Of a stretch of DNA of 64,000 bases, positions 18,404 through 28,115 are shown one piece after another. A program made the translations under genes and the position numbers. The stretch comes from an uncultured Clostridia bacterium (GTDB taxonomy: Bacteria; Bacillota; Clostridia; TANB77; CAG-508): NCBI GenBank assembly GCA_948739805.1, contig CAPYID010000007.1, positions 1-64,000 on the forward strand, written 5' to 3'. The notes beneath the pieces were generated by a model, which searched no databases, was not told where the DNA came from, and was given only the letters and a program-made list of their open reading frames with translations. Within the stretch, counting starts at the first letter, position 1, and the number at the start of each line of letters is the position of its first letter.

Positions 18404-18428
18404 AATTTCAACCCTTTTGGTTGAAATT
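18404..18428 (-). terminator. Terminator of the ctpA-like gene
   Basis: AATTTCAACC and GGTTGAAATT form a ten-base perfect stem with a five-base loop, followed on the minus strand by TTCTTTTT. It lies about 45 bases after the stop codon. Confidence 0.8.
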
Positions 18429-18473
18429 ATTTATATTTCACATCCATTTTTGACTGGAATGGTAAAACCTCTT

Positions 18474-19655
18474 TTATTTTAATAATTCTATTGCTTTCTT
18501 TAGTTGTTCATCTTCTTCTGTTTCTTTTTTATTTACAATTTCATAATTTGGTGTTATTCCTATTTTATTAATTTTGTTTCTATTTGGAGTAAAATATTCT
18601 TTTATTGTTATTTTTAATCCACTACCATCATTTAATGTATATAATTCTTGTATGACTCCTTTTCCATATGTTTTTTCTCCTACAATATCTGCTTTCTTAT
18701 AATCTTGTATCGCTCCTGCTAATATCTCTGATGCACTTGCGGTTTCATTGTTTACTAGAATTATAATAGGTATGTTTATAATGGCATCATTTTTTGATGT
18801 TTCTATTTCCTCTGTTTTGTTCTTATCTGCTGTTATTAACATTGTAGAATCTTTATCTAAAATATAATCTGCTATTTGCAATGCTTCATCTACTATTCCT
18901 CCACCATTGTTTCTTAAATCTATGATTAATGATTTTACATTTTTATTTTTTAACTCTTCATATGCAGTTTTAAATTGTTCTGCACATCCTTCATCAAAAG
19001 TAGCAAGTTCTATATAACCTATATTTTCTTCTAATACTACTCCTTCTACTGGATATAGTTCTACACTTGCTCTTTCTAATGTATAGTTAATTGTTTGCCC
19101 ATTTCTTATTATTTCTAAATCAACTGTTGTTCCTTCTTCTCCTTTTATGTTTGTAGACATTTTTGTTAATTCACTAGCATTATAAGAAACTCCATTTACT
19201 TTTGCTATTATGTCTTTAGCTTGCAAACCTGCCTTTTCTGCTGAACTATTTTTTATAGTAGATGAAACTCGTATAAAATTGTTTTCTGTATCTGCTTCCA
19301 TATAGATTCCAATTCCTACATAGTTTCCTGTTGTATATGTTGTAAATGTTTTCATTTCTTCAGGAGTAAAGTATTCTGTGTATTCATCTCCTACTCCACT
19401 AATGTATCCTTTTATTGCAGCTTCTATCATTTCACTTTCGTTCATATCATATAAATATCTTTTATTTAGTAATTCTTTGAAAGAGGTTAATGTTGCTCCT
19501 AATCCAGTAGTATCGCCCTTTGTTACTGCAATGTATTTGATACCTCCAGCTCTATATAATAAAATACTTGTTACACAGAATGTTACAACAGCAGTAATAA
19601 TTATTAGCATTACAGTTTTGTATATTCGTGATAATTTTTCTTTGTTTATTTGCAT
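18474..19655 (-). CDS. C-terminal processing peptidase, S41 family (CtpA/CtpB-type)
   Basis: 393 residues from the ATG at 19655. The in-frame ATG at 19667 lies inside the extended Shine-Dalgarno AAAGGAATGA and is probably not used. There is an N-terminal membrane anchor (about 10-30), a PDZ domain (about 100-190, VGIGIYMEAD...KAGLQAKDIIAKVNG) and an S41 protease domain with the catalytic Ser in NETASASEILAGA and Lys in GEKTYGKGVIQ. It is secreted or membrane-bound and cleaves protein C-termini. Its place after ftsE-ftsX and an M23 hydrolase matches the ftsEX-ctpB neighbourhood of sporulating Firmicutes, where CtpB has a signalling role in spore formation; that specific role is inference. Confidence 0.92.
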   Translation of the reverse strand: MQINKEKLSRIYKTVMLIIITAVVTFCVTSILLYRAGGIKYIAVTKGDTTGLGATLTSFKELLNKRYLYDMNESEMIEAAIKGYISGVGDEYTEYFTPEEMKTFTTYTTGNYVGIGIYMEADTENNFIRVSSTIKNSSAEKAGLQAKDIIAKVNGVSYNASELTKMSTNIKGEEGTTVDLEIIRNGQTINYTLERASVELYPVEGVVLEENIGYIELATFDEGCAEQFKTAYEELKNKNVKSLIIDLRNNGGGIVDEALQIADYILDKDSTMLITADKNKTEEIETSKNDAIINIPIIILVNNETASASEILAGAIQDYKKADIVGEKTYGKGVIQELYTLNDGSGLKITIKEYFTPNRNKINKIGITPNYEIVNKKETEEDEQLKKAIELLK

Positions 19656-19700
19656 TTTTAATCTCATTCCTTTCTAAGGCACAAACCCTGGTTGGAAAAG
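19653..19700 (-). repeat. Repeated 5' leader, copy 2
   Basis: Nearly the same 48 bases as 2161-2207 before the LiaF-like gene, covering TTTTCCAACCAGGGTTTG, the ribosome site and the start codon region. Confidence 0.85.
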
Positions 19701-19810
19701 TTAGCCTTTTACCTCTCCTTACATTCTTAATTGCAAAAGTTAATGAACATTATACTTATATATTGAAGATAAATTAGCTCATCAAATTTATAATATTCAG
19801 CTTGCAAAAA

Positions 19811-19846
19811 TGCAAAAATAATAAAATAAATTTTATTATTTTTGCA
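19811..19846 (-). terminator. Terminator of the M23 hydrolase gene
   Basis: A perfect 17-base stem (19811-19827 with 19830-19846), followed by TTTTT on the minus strand. It lies about 45 bases after the stop codon at 19890. Confidence 0.75.
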
Positions 19847-19889
19847 TCTAATCTTTGTTGCCACTATATATTATATTCACAATTTATTT

Positions 19890-21071
19890 TTATAGACCTA
19901 TATATGGTGCAGGATTTACATATGTACCATTTTGTAATACTCCGAAATGTAAGTGGTATCCTGTTGATGCTCCTGTTGAACCTACTGTGGCAATTGTTGC
20001 TCCTCTTGCTACTTTACTTCCTAATCCTACATTAATTGTCGAACAGTGTGCATATACTGTAACTAATCCACCACCATGGCTTACCATAACATAATTTCCA
20101 AATCCACTACCACAACCACAACTCCTTGATTTTCCATAATTATGCGAACATCCTGTATAAACTGCTATAACTGTACCAGATTCTGACGCAAGGATTGACG
20201 TTCCTTTTTGCGCTGCTAAATCTACTCCCTTATGATATGATGAGCCTCCTGCTAATGGGCTACCCCTTGAACCAAAGTATGAAGAAACTCTTGAAAATCC
20301 TGGACATGGGAATTGTAAACTACCACCAGAATATGAACCTCCTGTATTTGCATTTTGTTGTGCTAATCTTCTCCATTCTTCTTCTTGTCTTGCTAACTCA
20401 GCAGCTTTTTCTTCTTTTTCTTTTTGTAATGCAGCTTCTTCGGCGCTTAAATTTGAAACCTTTTTTTGTTTTTCTGATTTTTTATTTGCAAGTACCACTT
20501 TTTGTTTTTCTACTTGTTGTTTTTCACTTTCTACCTTTGTTTTCTTTTGTTCTAATGTTACTTTATCATTCTCTATTTTTTCTTTTTCTTTTTCTAACTC
20601 ATCTAATAATTGTTCATCTAATTCTAATATTTCATTTAGGGTAAAATAACTAGATAAAAGATTTGTTAAACTTGTAGAATTTAATAATACATCTAATATT
20701 GTCTTATTTCCATATTTATATTGTACTATCATTCTTTCACATGCAAGATCATATTTTCTATCATATTCTTGCTTCTTTTGTTCTAGTTCTGTCTCTAATT
20801 GTGTTATTTCTTTTTGCAATTCCTTTAGTTCTCTTTGTACATTACCTAAATTAAATTCAACCTCATCAATGTCACCTTCAAGTTCTTGTATCTCCTTCAT
20901 TTCTTGTGACATTTTATCTTCTATTTCTTTTTTTTGTTTTTCAATTTCGTTAATTTCCTCTTTAGTATCTTGTATGTCTTGCTGTGTTACTGCATATGTA
21001 CTACACATTGTAGAAAAGATTAATATTGCTACTACTAATAATGATAATCCTAAGTTTATTTTTGTTTTCAC
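19890..21071 (-). CDS. PcsB/EnvC-like murein hydrolase with coiled coil and M23 domain
   Basis: 393 residues, start GTG at 21071 behind AAAGGAATGA. It has a signal peptide (about 1-28), a long charged coiled coil (about 30-225, many Glu/Lys/Gln heptads), a Gly/Ser linker and an M23 (LytM) peptidase domain (about 265-390). Metal and catalytic motifs are YHKGVDLA (His, Asp), VYAHCST and HLHFG. It lies directly downstream of ftsE and ftsX. In streptococci and E. coli, FtsEX controls PcsB or EnvC through exactly this coiled-coil architecture, so this is very probably the FtsEX-controlled septal peptidoglycan hydrolase or activator. All M23 residues appear present, so it may be active itself. Confidence 0.9.
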   Translation of the reverse strand: MKTKINLGLSLLVVAILIFSTMCSTYAVTQQDIQDTKEEINEIEKQKKEIEDKMSQEMKEIQELEGDIDEVEFNLGNVQRELKELQKEITQLETELEQKKQEYDRKYDLACERMIVQYKYGNKTILDVLLNSTSLTNLLSSYFTLNEILELDEQLLDELEKEKEKIENDKVTLEQKKTKVESEKQQVEKQKVVLANKKSEKQKKVSNLSAEEAALQKEKEEKAAELARQEEEWRRLAQQNANTGGSYSGGSLQFPCPGFSRVSSYFGSRGSPLAGGSSYHKGVDLAAQKGTSILASESGTVIAVYTGCSHNYGKSRSCGCGSGFGNYVMVSHGGGLVTVYAHCSTINVGLGSKVARGATIATVGSTGASTGYHLHFGVLQNGTYVNPAPYIGL

Positions 21072-21111
21072 TTTTATTCATTCCTTTCGTTTGTATTTCC
21101 TATATATAATC

Positions 21112-22029
21112 TCACACTTCTAGGTATTTACGCATCGACATTCCACTTCCTAATACACCAATTCCTATTCCTATTGCAAAATACATTATCATAATTAAAT
21201 TAATCATATCTGCAAATGATACTAAACTTATATTTAGTTTTTGTAAAGTTTCAACTTGTACTGCTTGTACTGCAATTGCATTATATGCAAATCCAACTAT
21301 TATAATTGTAATTAAGGCAGCTATTATTCCTATTATCATTCCTTCTACTATAAATGGCCATCGTATAAAGTTATTTGTTGCACCTACATATTTCATAATT
21401 GATATTTCTTTTCTTCTCGCATGAACCGATAATTTTATGGTATTTGATATAATGAAAATTGATATTATTATTAGTGCAACGAGAATTACTAATATTCCTA
21501 TCCTTAACCCTTTTGCTATTGAAGATAATGTTTCAATTGTACTATCTGTTGCTACAATATCTTCATCTTGTATTACTCTTCTGTCATTTATTCTTATTTC
21601 CTTTATTTGTCTTTGAACTTCTTTGTTTAATGATAAATCAGTTAAAGTAACTGTGTATGATGCTTGAAGTCTGTCTTCTGTAACTCCTTCCATAAATTGC
21701 TCATGATTTTTTATGTTCTCTTTCATTTGATTTAGGTTTTCCTCTTTTGATACATATTTTGCTGTATTAACACCCTCAATTTTTTTTATTTCTTGTCCTA
21801 CTTGCTGAATTTCTTCATCTGTTGCATCTTTAATTAAAAATACTTGCATTCCTTGTTGTTTTTCTATATTTGTTACTATATGATTAATATTTTCTCCTAG
21901 TATAAAGAATGCTCCAAACATTAGCATTGTTAAACACATGGTTGTTATTGAAATCATTGTAGATTTTTTGTTTTTTAAAACATTTCTAAATCCTTCTCCA
22001 ATCAAATAACTAATAATATTATATCTCAC
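21112..22029 (-). CDS. ftsX: Cell division protein FtsX
   Basis: About 305 residues. I chose GTG at 22029 because AGGTGG lies eight bases upstream; GTG at 22041 overlaps that site. There are four membrane segments: one near residues 30-50, then three in the C-terminal half (IGILVILVALIIISIFII, IEGMIIGIIAALITIIIVGF, LIMIMYFAIGIGIGVLG). A large extracellular loop lies between the first two. It is the permease-like half of FtsEX, which transmits ATPase state to a peptidoglycan hydrolase outside. It overlaps the end of ftsE by about ten bases and is followed by the M23 gene 40 bases on. Confidence 0.93.
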   Translation of the reverse strand: MRYNIISYLIGEGFRNVLKNKKSTMISITTMCLTMLMFGAFFILGENINHIVTNIEKQQGMQVFLIKDATDEEIQQVGQEIKKIEGVNTAKYVSKEENLNQMKENIKNHEQFMEGVTEDRLQASYTVTLTDLSLNKEVQRQIKEIRINDRRVIQDEDIVATDSTIETLSSIAKGLRIGILVILVALIIISIFIISNTIKLSVHARRKEISIMKYVGATNNFIRWPFIVEGMIIGIIAALITIIIVGFAYNAIAVQAVQVETLQKLNISLVSFADMINLIMIMYFAIGIGIGVLGSGMSMRKYLEV

Positions 22030-22708
22030 TATTATAACCACCTTTTTTATCGTCTCTTACTATTACACCTTTATCTATTTGAATTACCCTTTTTTTCATT
22101 TCATCAACTATATCTTTTGCATGAGTTGCTACTACTACTGTTGTTCCTCTTAAGTTTATTTCATTTAATAGATTCATTATGTCCCAAGCTGTCTCTGGGT
22201 CTAAGTTTCCTGTTGGCTCATCTGCAATAATCATTGATGGATTATTAACTAATGCTCTTGCTAGTGCTACTCTTTGCTGTTCTCCTCCTGATAGTTCATT
22301 GGGATACATTTTAGCTTTTCCACTAAGCCCTACTAGTGATAATACCATTGGTACTTGTCTTCTTATGTGTCTTGGCGTTGCTCTTACTATGTACATTGCA
22401 TATGCTACATTATCATATACTGTTTTATCTGGTAATAATCTAAAGTCTTGAAACACTACTCCCATACTTCTTCTTAAATATGGAACTCTACTTTTTTTTA
22501 AGAATGTAGTGTCTTTTCCATTTATTATTATATTTCCTGATGTTGGTTCTTCTTCTTTTAATATCATTTTTATTAATGTTGATTTTCCTGAACCTGATGC
22601 TCCTACTAAAAATGCAAATTCTCCTTTTTCTATTTTAAAGTTTGCATTTTCAACAGCTGGTGTATTTGTTGTTCCATATACCTTTTTTACATTTCTAAAT
22701 TCTATCAT
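22019..22708 (-). CDS. ftsE: Cell division ATP-binding protein FtsE
   Basis: 229 residues. ABC ATPase with Walker A GASGSGKS (about 37-44), Q-loop VFQDFRLLPDKTVYDNV (characteristic FtsE wording), signature LSGGEQQR, Walker B IIADEPTG and the His switch ATHAKD. It is first in the ftsE-ftsX-M23 operon, with its own promoter at 22846-22874. TTAAGGAAGAG precedes the ATG. Its Walker A codons TCA-GGA are intact here, in contrast to the same codons in uvrB. Confidence 0.96.
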   Translation of the reverse strand: MIEFRNVKKVYGTTNTPAVENANFKIEKGEFAFLVGASGSGKSTLIKMILKEEEPTSGNIIINGKDTTFLKKSRVPYLRRSMGVVFQDFRLLPDKTVYDNVAYAMYIVRATPRHIRRQVPMVLSLVGLSGKAKMYPNELSGGEQQRVALARALVNNPSMIIADEPTGNLDPETAWDIMNLLNEINLRGTTVVVATHAKDIVDEMKKRVIQIDKGVIVRDDKKGGYNSEI

Positions 22709-22845
22709 TTTTGCACTCTTCCTTAAATAGATTTTTAATAATTGAATTTATAATATCTAAAATATTAAGATATTATTAATATATAACTATAACATTTCTA
22801 TTTTTAATTTTAGAATTTTTTAGCTATACAGATATATACATTTAT

Positions 22846-22874
22846 ATCATAACAATAAACAAAATTTATTTCAA
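22846..22874 (-). promoter_or_regulatory. Promoter of the ftsEX operon
   Basis: Minus strand TTGAAA (22869-22874), 17-base spacer, TATGAT (22846-22851). The leader would be about 130 bases. The remaining part of 22709-22980 is AT-rich with nothing else recognised. Confidence 0.5.
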
Positions 22875-22980
22875 GACTTTTTTCTTAATATTTTTTATTA
22901 ATTTTTGGTTATTTTTCCTTTTTCTTACGCATTCCTTGTTTTTATGCCGATTTTTGTTACTTTGTAAATTTTTTGTGTCC

Positions 22981-23817
22981 TTATTTTATTCTTTGTTTTA
23001 CAATTTCATACATTACAATTCCTGCTGATACTGATGCATTTAATGAGTTTATTTTTCCTTTCATTGGAATCTTTACTAATCCATCACAGTTCTTTTTTAC
23101 TAAATCACTCATTCCAAAGCCTTCGCTTCCTATTATTATAGCTACTCCGTCTCTAAAATCTTGTTTGTAATACATGTTTTTAGCTTGTCCATCAGTTCCA
23201 TAAATCCATACACCATTTTCCTTTAAGTATTTTATTGTATCATTTATATTACTAACTCTCGCTATTTTTACATATTCTACAGCTCCTGTTGAGGTTTTTG
23301 CTACTGTTGCATTTACTGCTACTGACCTTCTTTTAGGTATTATTATACCATGTACCCCTGCTGTTTCTGCTGTTCTAATGATTGACCCCATATTATGTGG
23401 ATCTTCTATTCCATCTAAAATTAGTATAAATGGTTTTTCTTCTTTTTCTTTTGCATATTCTAATATATCATATATATCACAGTATTCAAATGGTGGAACT
23501 ATTGCTATTACTCCTTGATGATTTTTTGTTTCTGATATTTCATCTAGTTTGGATTTTTGAACTTCTACCATTACTATTCTTTTTTCTTTCGCTTTTGCTA
23601 TTATTTTATTTATTGAACCATTCTTTTCTCCAGATTGTATAAATATTTTGTTTATATCCTTTCCAGATTCTAATAATTCTAAAACAGGGTTACGACCTTC
23701 TATTATGTCATCATATATTTTTTCTGGTTTGTTATTATCTACTCTTGCATCATTGTTTTTTCTTATATTTTCTTTTGAAAAACCTTTTTTGCTATATTGG
23801 GATTTTCTATTTTTCAT
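22981..23817 (-). CDS. rlmB: 23S rRNA 2'-O-methyltransferase, TrmH/RlmB family
   Basis: 278 residues. A basic N-terminal tail is followed by a substrate-binding domain (RNPVLELLESGKDINKIFI) and a SPOUT domain with the three family motifs: LDGIEDPHNMGSIIRTAE, IIIGSEGFGMS and KIPMKGKINSLNASVSAGI. It methylates a ribose in 23S rRNA (G2251 in E. coli) or, less likely, a tRNA. It lies downstream of lepA on the same strand, separated by a palindromic repeat. GAAAGGACAAC precedes the ATG. Confidence 0.92.
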   Translation of the reverse strand: MKNRKSQYSKKGFSKENIRKNNDARVDNNKPEKIYDDIIEGRNPVLELLESGKDINKIFIQSGEKNGSINKIIAKAKEKRIVMVEVQKSKLDEISETKNHQGVIAIVPPFEYCDIYDILEYAKEKEEKPFILILDGIEDPHNMGSIIRTAETAGVHGIIIPKRRSVAVNATVAKTSTGAVEYVKIARVSNINDTIKYLKENGVWIYGTDGQAKNMYYKQDFRDGVAIIIGSEGFGMSDLVKKNCDGLVKIPMKGKINSLNASVSAGIVMYEIVKQRIK

Positions 23818-23851
23818 AGTTATTGTTGTCCTTTCATATTATTTTTTTAGT

Positions 23852-23912
23852 GGGCATTGTGCACCAAGTAAAATTTGCTCCGCAAATTTTACTTGACTCA
23901 TTCGCCCCTACA
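23852..23912. repeat. Composite GCCCCTAC-tailed palindrome
   Basis: The outer parts GGGCATTGTGCACC and TTCGCCCCTACA match the dispersed family. The centre is a perfect 13-base stem AAGTAAAATTTGC/GCAAATTTTACTT with a three-base loop. It starts immediately after the lepA stop codon. Confidence 0.75.
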
Positions 23913-25721
23913 TCATTCCTCATCATCTAGCTTTAAAACCGATAGAAACGCTTCTTGTGGTACTTCGACGTTTCCTATTTGACGCATTTTCTTTTTTCCT
24001 CGTTTTTGCTTTTCAAGTAGTTTCTTTTTTCTTGTTATATCTCCTCCATAACATTTTGCTAATACATCTTTTCTCATTGCTGATATTGTTTCTCTTGCTA
24101 TTATTTTTCCTCCTACTACTGCTTGAAGTGGTATTATAAATAATTGTCTAGGTATTACTGTTTTTAGTTTTTCTACCATCTTTCTTCCTCTATTATAAGC
24201 ACTGCCTTTAAATACTATAAATGATAAAGCATCAACTGGTTCATTGTTTACATGTATGTCTAGTCTTACAAGTTCTGAACGTTTATATTCTTTGAATTCA
24301 TAGTCAAAAGATGCATATCCCTTTGTTTTAGATTTTAGGTTATCAAAAAAGTCATATATTATTTCATTTAATGGCATATCATATATTAAAGTAACTCTGT
24401 TTTCATCTAAGTATTTCATATCTATATAATTTCCTCGTCTGTCTTGACATATTTGCATTAGATTTCCTACATATTCTTTAGGTGTATATATTTCTGCTTT
24501 TACTATTGGTTCTTCAATATAAGAGATTTCTTGCCCTGATGGTAAATCTGTAGGATTATATAAATCTAATATTGTACCATCTGTTTTGTGTACCTTATAT
24601 ATAACTGATGGTGCAGTAGTTATTAGCCCTAAGTCAAATTCTCTATCTAATCTTTCTTGTATTATTTCTAAGTGTAATAATCCTAAAAATCCACATCGGA
24701 ATCCAAATCCTAATGCTGCTGAGGTTTCTGGTTCATATTGAAGGGCAGCATCGTTTAGCTTTAATTTTTCAAGTGCTACTTTTAAATTCTCATATTGGCT
24801 TCCATCCATTGGATATATTCCACAATATACCATAGGATTTACTTTTTTATATCCTGGTAATGCCTCTGTTGCGGGATTTGAATTAACTGTAATTGTGTCT
24901 CCAACATGTATATCTTCTAGATTTTTTATGCTTGCTGCAATATATCCAACTTCTCCTGCTTTTATTTCATTTGATTCTATATATGTTCCTGGTTCAAAAT
25001 AACCTACCTCTGCTACTGTAAATACCTTGTTTGCTTTCATAAGTCTTATTTCGTCTCCTGGTTTTATTGTCCCTTCAAATACTCTTACATAAGCAATTGC
25101 TCCTTTGTAATTATCATAATATGAATCAAATATTAAACATTTGGCTGGTGAATTTTCATCTCCTCTTGGTGCTGGAATGTCTTTTACAATTCTTTCTAAT
25201 ACCTCTTCAACATTTAATCCTGTTTTTGCTGAAATACATGGTGCTGTTTCTGCTTCAATTCCTATTATATCTTCTATTTCTTTTTTTATTTCGTCTGGTC
25301 TTGCATTTGGTAAATCTACTTTATTTATTACAGGTATTATTTCAAGATTATTATCTATTGCTAGATAAACATTCGCTAAAGTTTGTGCTTCAACTCCTTG
25401 AGAAGCATCCACTACAAGTATTGCTCCATCACATGCTGCTAAACTCCTAGATACCTCATAATTGAAGTCAACATGTCCTGGTGTGTCTATTAAATTAAAA
25501 ATATATTCTTCTCCATTTTTAGCTTTATATATCATTCTTACTGCTTGAGATTTTATAGTAATTCCACGCTCTTTTTCTAATTCCATATTATCTAATACTT
25601 GGCTTTCCATTTCACGTTTAGATAATACTCCTGTCATTTCTATTATTCTATCTGATAATGTAGACTTTCCATGATCTATATGTGCAATTATACTAAAATT
25701 TCTAATATGATTTCTATCCAT
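23913..25721 (-). CDS. lepA: Elongation factor 4 (LepA)
   Basis: 602 residues, full length. The order is: GTPase domain ([25 protein letters not shown]), EF-G-like domains II, III and V, and the LepA-specific C-terminal domain ([21 protein letters not shown]). It is a ribosome-associated GTPase that can back-translocate or remodel stalled ribosomes. GAGAAGGGAAAACA precedes the ATG. Its stop is directly followed by a palindromic repeat. Confidence 0.98.
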   Translation of the reverse strand: MDRNHIRNFSIIAHIDHGKSTLSDRIIEMTGVLSKREMESQVLDNMELEKERGITIKSQAVRMIYKAKNGEEYIFNLIDTPGHVDFNYEVSRSLAACDGAILVVDASQGVEAQTLANVYLAIDNNLEIIPVINKVDLPNARPDEIKKEIEDIIGIEAETAPCISAKTGLNVEEVLERIVKDIPAPRGDENSPAKCLIFDSYYDNYKGAIAYVRVFEGTIKPGDEIRLMKANKVFTVAEVGYFEPGTYIESNEIKAGEVGYIAASIKNLEDIHVGDTITVNSNPATEALPGYKKVNPMVYCGIYPMDGSQYENLKVALEKLKLNDAALQYEPETSAALGFGFRCGFLGLLHLEIIQERLDREFDLGLITTAPSVIYKVHKTDGTILDLYNPTDLPSGQEISYIEEPIVKAEIYTPKEYVGNLMQICQDRRGNYIDMKYLDENRVTLIYDMPLNEIIYDFFDNLKSKTKGYASFDYEFKEYKRSELVRLDIHVNNEPVDALSFIVFKGSAYNRGRKMVEKLKTVIPRQLFIIPLQAVVGGKIIARETISAMRKDVLAKCYGGDITRKKKLLEKQKRGKKKMRQIGNVEVPQEAFLSVLKLDDEE

Positions 25722-25797
25722 TGTTTTCCCTTCTCATTTTATTTTTTTATATTTTAGCATATAAGTTTTTTATTTTCAATGCTTTATATATCATCTC

Positions 25798-27755
25798 CTA
25801 TTTAATTTCGCTTAACTCCTTTATTTTATCTCTTAAAATGGCTGCTTCTTCAAATTCCATATTTTGTGCATGTTTTAACATTTCTTCTGTCAATTTATTG
25901 ATTACATCTTCTATGCTTTCTTCTTCTTTTATTCCATATTCTGACTGAATATCTTCTATTATTGTAGCTCTTATAGTGTCTCTTACACCTTTTCTAATAG
26001 TTTGTGGTGTTATATTATTTTTCTTATTATATTCTTCCTGTATTTTTCTACGCCTATTTGTCTCTTTAATTGCTTTTTCCATAGATTCTGTTAATTCGTC
26101 TGCATACATTATGACTTTCCCGTCTACATTTCTTGCTGCTCTACCTATAGTTTGAACTAATGAACGTTCTGAGCGTAAAAATCCCTCTTTATCTGCATCT
26201 AGTATTGTAACTAATGATACCTCTGGAATGTCTAATCCTTCTCTTAAAAGATTTATTCCTACTAAAACATCAAATTTTCCAACTCTTAAATCTCTTATTA
26301 TTTCCATCCTTTCTAATGCTTTTATATCTGAATGCATATATCTTACTCTGATATTTACACCTGCTAAATAACTTGTTAAATCTTCTGCCATTTTCTTTGT
26401 AAGAGTTGTAACAAGTACCCTTTCATCTTTTTCTGTTCTCATTTTTATTTGACCTATTAAATCATCTATCTGATTTTCTACTGGTCTTACTTCTATTTTG
26501 GGGTCTAATAGTCCTGTTGGTCTTATAATTTGCTCAACTACATTTTCCTTAGAATGTTCACTTTCATATTCTGCAGGTGTAGCTGATACAAATATTACTT
26601 GATTAATTCTATCTTCAAATTCATCAAATTTAAGTGGTCTATTATCTAATGCAGATGGTAATCTAAATCCATATTTTATTAGATTTTCTTTACGTGCTCT
26701 ATCACCATTAAACATTCCTCTAACTTGTGGTATTGTTGCATGTGATTCATCTACTAATAGCAAAAAGTCCTTTGGTAAATAATCAAATAATGTAAAAGGT
26801 GCTGAGCCTGGTACTCGTCCACTTATATGTCTTGAATAATTTTCTATTCCTTGGCAAAAACCTGTTTCTCTCATCATCTCAATATCAAAATTTGTTCTTT
26901 CCTCAATTCTTTGTGCTTCTATTAGCTTATCATATTCTTTAAAGTATTTTATTCTTTCTTTTAATTCTTCTTCTATATCAACTATTGCCTTATCTAACTT
27001 TCCTTTTTCTGTAACATAATGAGAGTTTGGAAATATCATAACATGATTTCTTAACCCTACTGATTTACCAGTTAAAGGATTTATTTCATTTACTTTTTCA
27101 ATTTCATCTCCCCAAAATTCAACTCTAATTGCACTCTCGCTTTGGTCAGAAGGATAAATTTCTAAGACATCTCCCTTTGCTCTGAAAGTACCTCTTTTAA
27201 AGTCAATCTCATTTCTGGTATACTGCATATTTATTAGCCTTTTCATGATTTCATCTCTAGATTTTTCCATTCCTGGTCTTAATGATACTATCATATTTTC
27301 ATAGTCAATAGGGTCTCCTAAACCATATATACAAGAAACTGAAGATACTATTATAACATCTTTTCTTTCAAAAAGTGCAGCAGTAGCAGAATGTCTTAAT
27401 TTATCAAGTTCATCATTTATACTTGCGTCTTTTTCAATGTAAGTATCACTAGAAGCAATATATGCTTCTGGTTGATAATAATCATAATAAGACACAAAAT
27501 ATTCAACACTGTTCTCTGGAAAGAACTCTTTGAATTCACTATAAAGTTGACCGTGCTAATGTTTTGTTATGGGCAAGTACGAGGGTTGGTTTTTGTACTT
27601 TTTGTATAATATTTGCCATTGTGAAAGTTTTTCCGTGAGCCTGTAACTCCTAGAAGCGTCTGAAATTTCTTACCTTCCATTATTCCTCGACTTAGATATT
27701 CAATTGCCTTTGGTTGGTCGCCTGTTGGCTTATATTCTGATACTAATTCAAACAT
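25798..27755 (-). CDS. uvrB: Excinuclease ABC subunit B, broken by two one-base insertions
   Basis: Written as is, the frame from ATG 27755 stops after 62 residues and a long frame resumes at 27495. Dropping one base at each of two CACGG sites (27633-27637 and 27551-27555) gives one continuous protein of about 651 residues, normal for UvrB. The restored segment reads [17 protein letters not shown], then [17 protein letters not shown], exactly as in the family. Further on are the beta-hairpin region [10 protein letters not shown], helicase motifs and a C-terminal UVR motif ([21 protein letters not shown]). UvrB verifies DNA damage with UvrA and loads UvrC in nucleotide excision repair. Both insertions are identical in type (NCA-C-GGN). 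If real, the gene would be inactive unless the ribosome shifts +1 twice. CAAAAGGAGGAAAAA precedes the ATG. Confidence 0.93.
27551..27555 (-). other. CACGG frameshift site 2 in uvrB
   Basis: The coding strand reads TTA-GCA-C-GGT-CAA where the family has Leu-Ala-Gly/Ala-Gln-Leu-Tyr. One extra base. Confidence 0.9.
27633..27637 (-). other. CACGG frameshift site 1 in uvrB (Walker A)
   Basis: The coding strand reads GGC-TCA-C-GGA-AAA-ACT inside the Walker A motif GSGKT. One extra base. Confidence 0.92.
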
Positions 27756-27821
27756 TTTTTCCTCCTTTTGCTGAGGCTGTTAAAGCTTTGCTTGTTACAG
27801 CGTCAGTATGCGTGGCACTTA

Positions 27822-27853
27822 GTTACTGTTCAATCTTTGATTGTTACAGTAAC
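27822..27853. other. Hairpin in the uvrB leader
   Basis: GTTACTGT...ACAGTAAC encloses an inner CAATC-ttt-GATTG stem. A second, weaker stem (GCTGT/ACAGC) lies at about 27775-27800. Both would sit in the uvrB leader RNA; no known regulator site was recognised. Confidence 0.5.
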
Positions 27854-27900
27854 TTATGTGGTGTTAGCTGTGACCGATAAAAATGACATCTATTAACCAA

Positions 27901-28095
27901 AAATTCGTGTAATTTGTTCGCCTTTTTTCGCTTTTTCGTAAACATAAATAGCAATTACACGAATTCGGTCACAAACTTTATATTTTTAAACTAAATAATT
28001 CTAAATAAACCTATTTAAAACTAAATGTATTTTTTATTAATATCTCTATTTTAGCATTTTTCTATAAAAAATACAAGGTATCTATAACCTTGCAT
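27901..28095. repeat. Direct repeat flanking the toxin-antitoxin island, copy A
   Basis: About 190 bases nearly identical to 29360-29546, from AATTCGTGTAATTTG to AACCTTGCAT. It includes an inverted repeat (AATTCGTGTAATT...AATTACACGAATT) and a terminator hairpin. Copy A has about eight extra bases (ctttttcg). Confidence 0.9.
28065..28092 (-). terminator. Terminator of the toxin-antitoxin operon
   Basis: CAAGGT and ACCTTG pair around a seven-base loop; on the minus strand TATTTTTT follows. It lies 24 bases after the toxin stop codon and is part of direct repeat A. Confidence 0.7.
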
Positions 28096-28115
28096 TGTCT
28101 AATATATTTTTATAA

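Noticed and set aside
19720..19800. Promoter of the ctpA-like gene
   Set aside because: TTGATG and TATATA with a 17-base spacer can be found, but the region is so AT-rich that I do not trust it.
25798..27755. uvrB as a decaying pseudogene
   Set aside because: Apart from two identical one-base insertions every motif is intact, and the same insertion type occurs in three other genes, so a common cause is more likely than decay.
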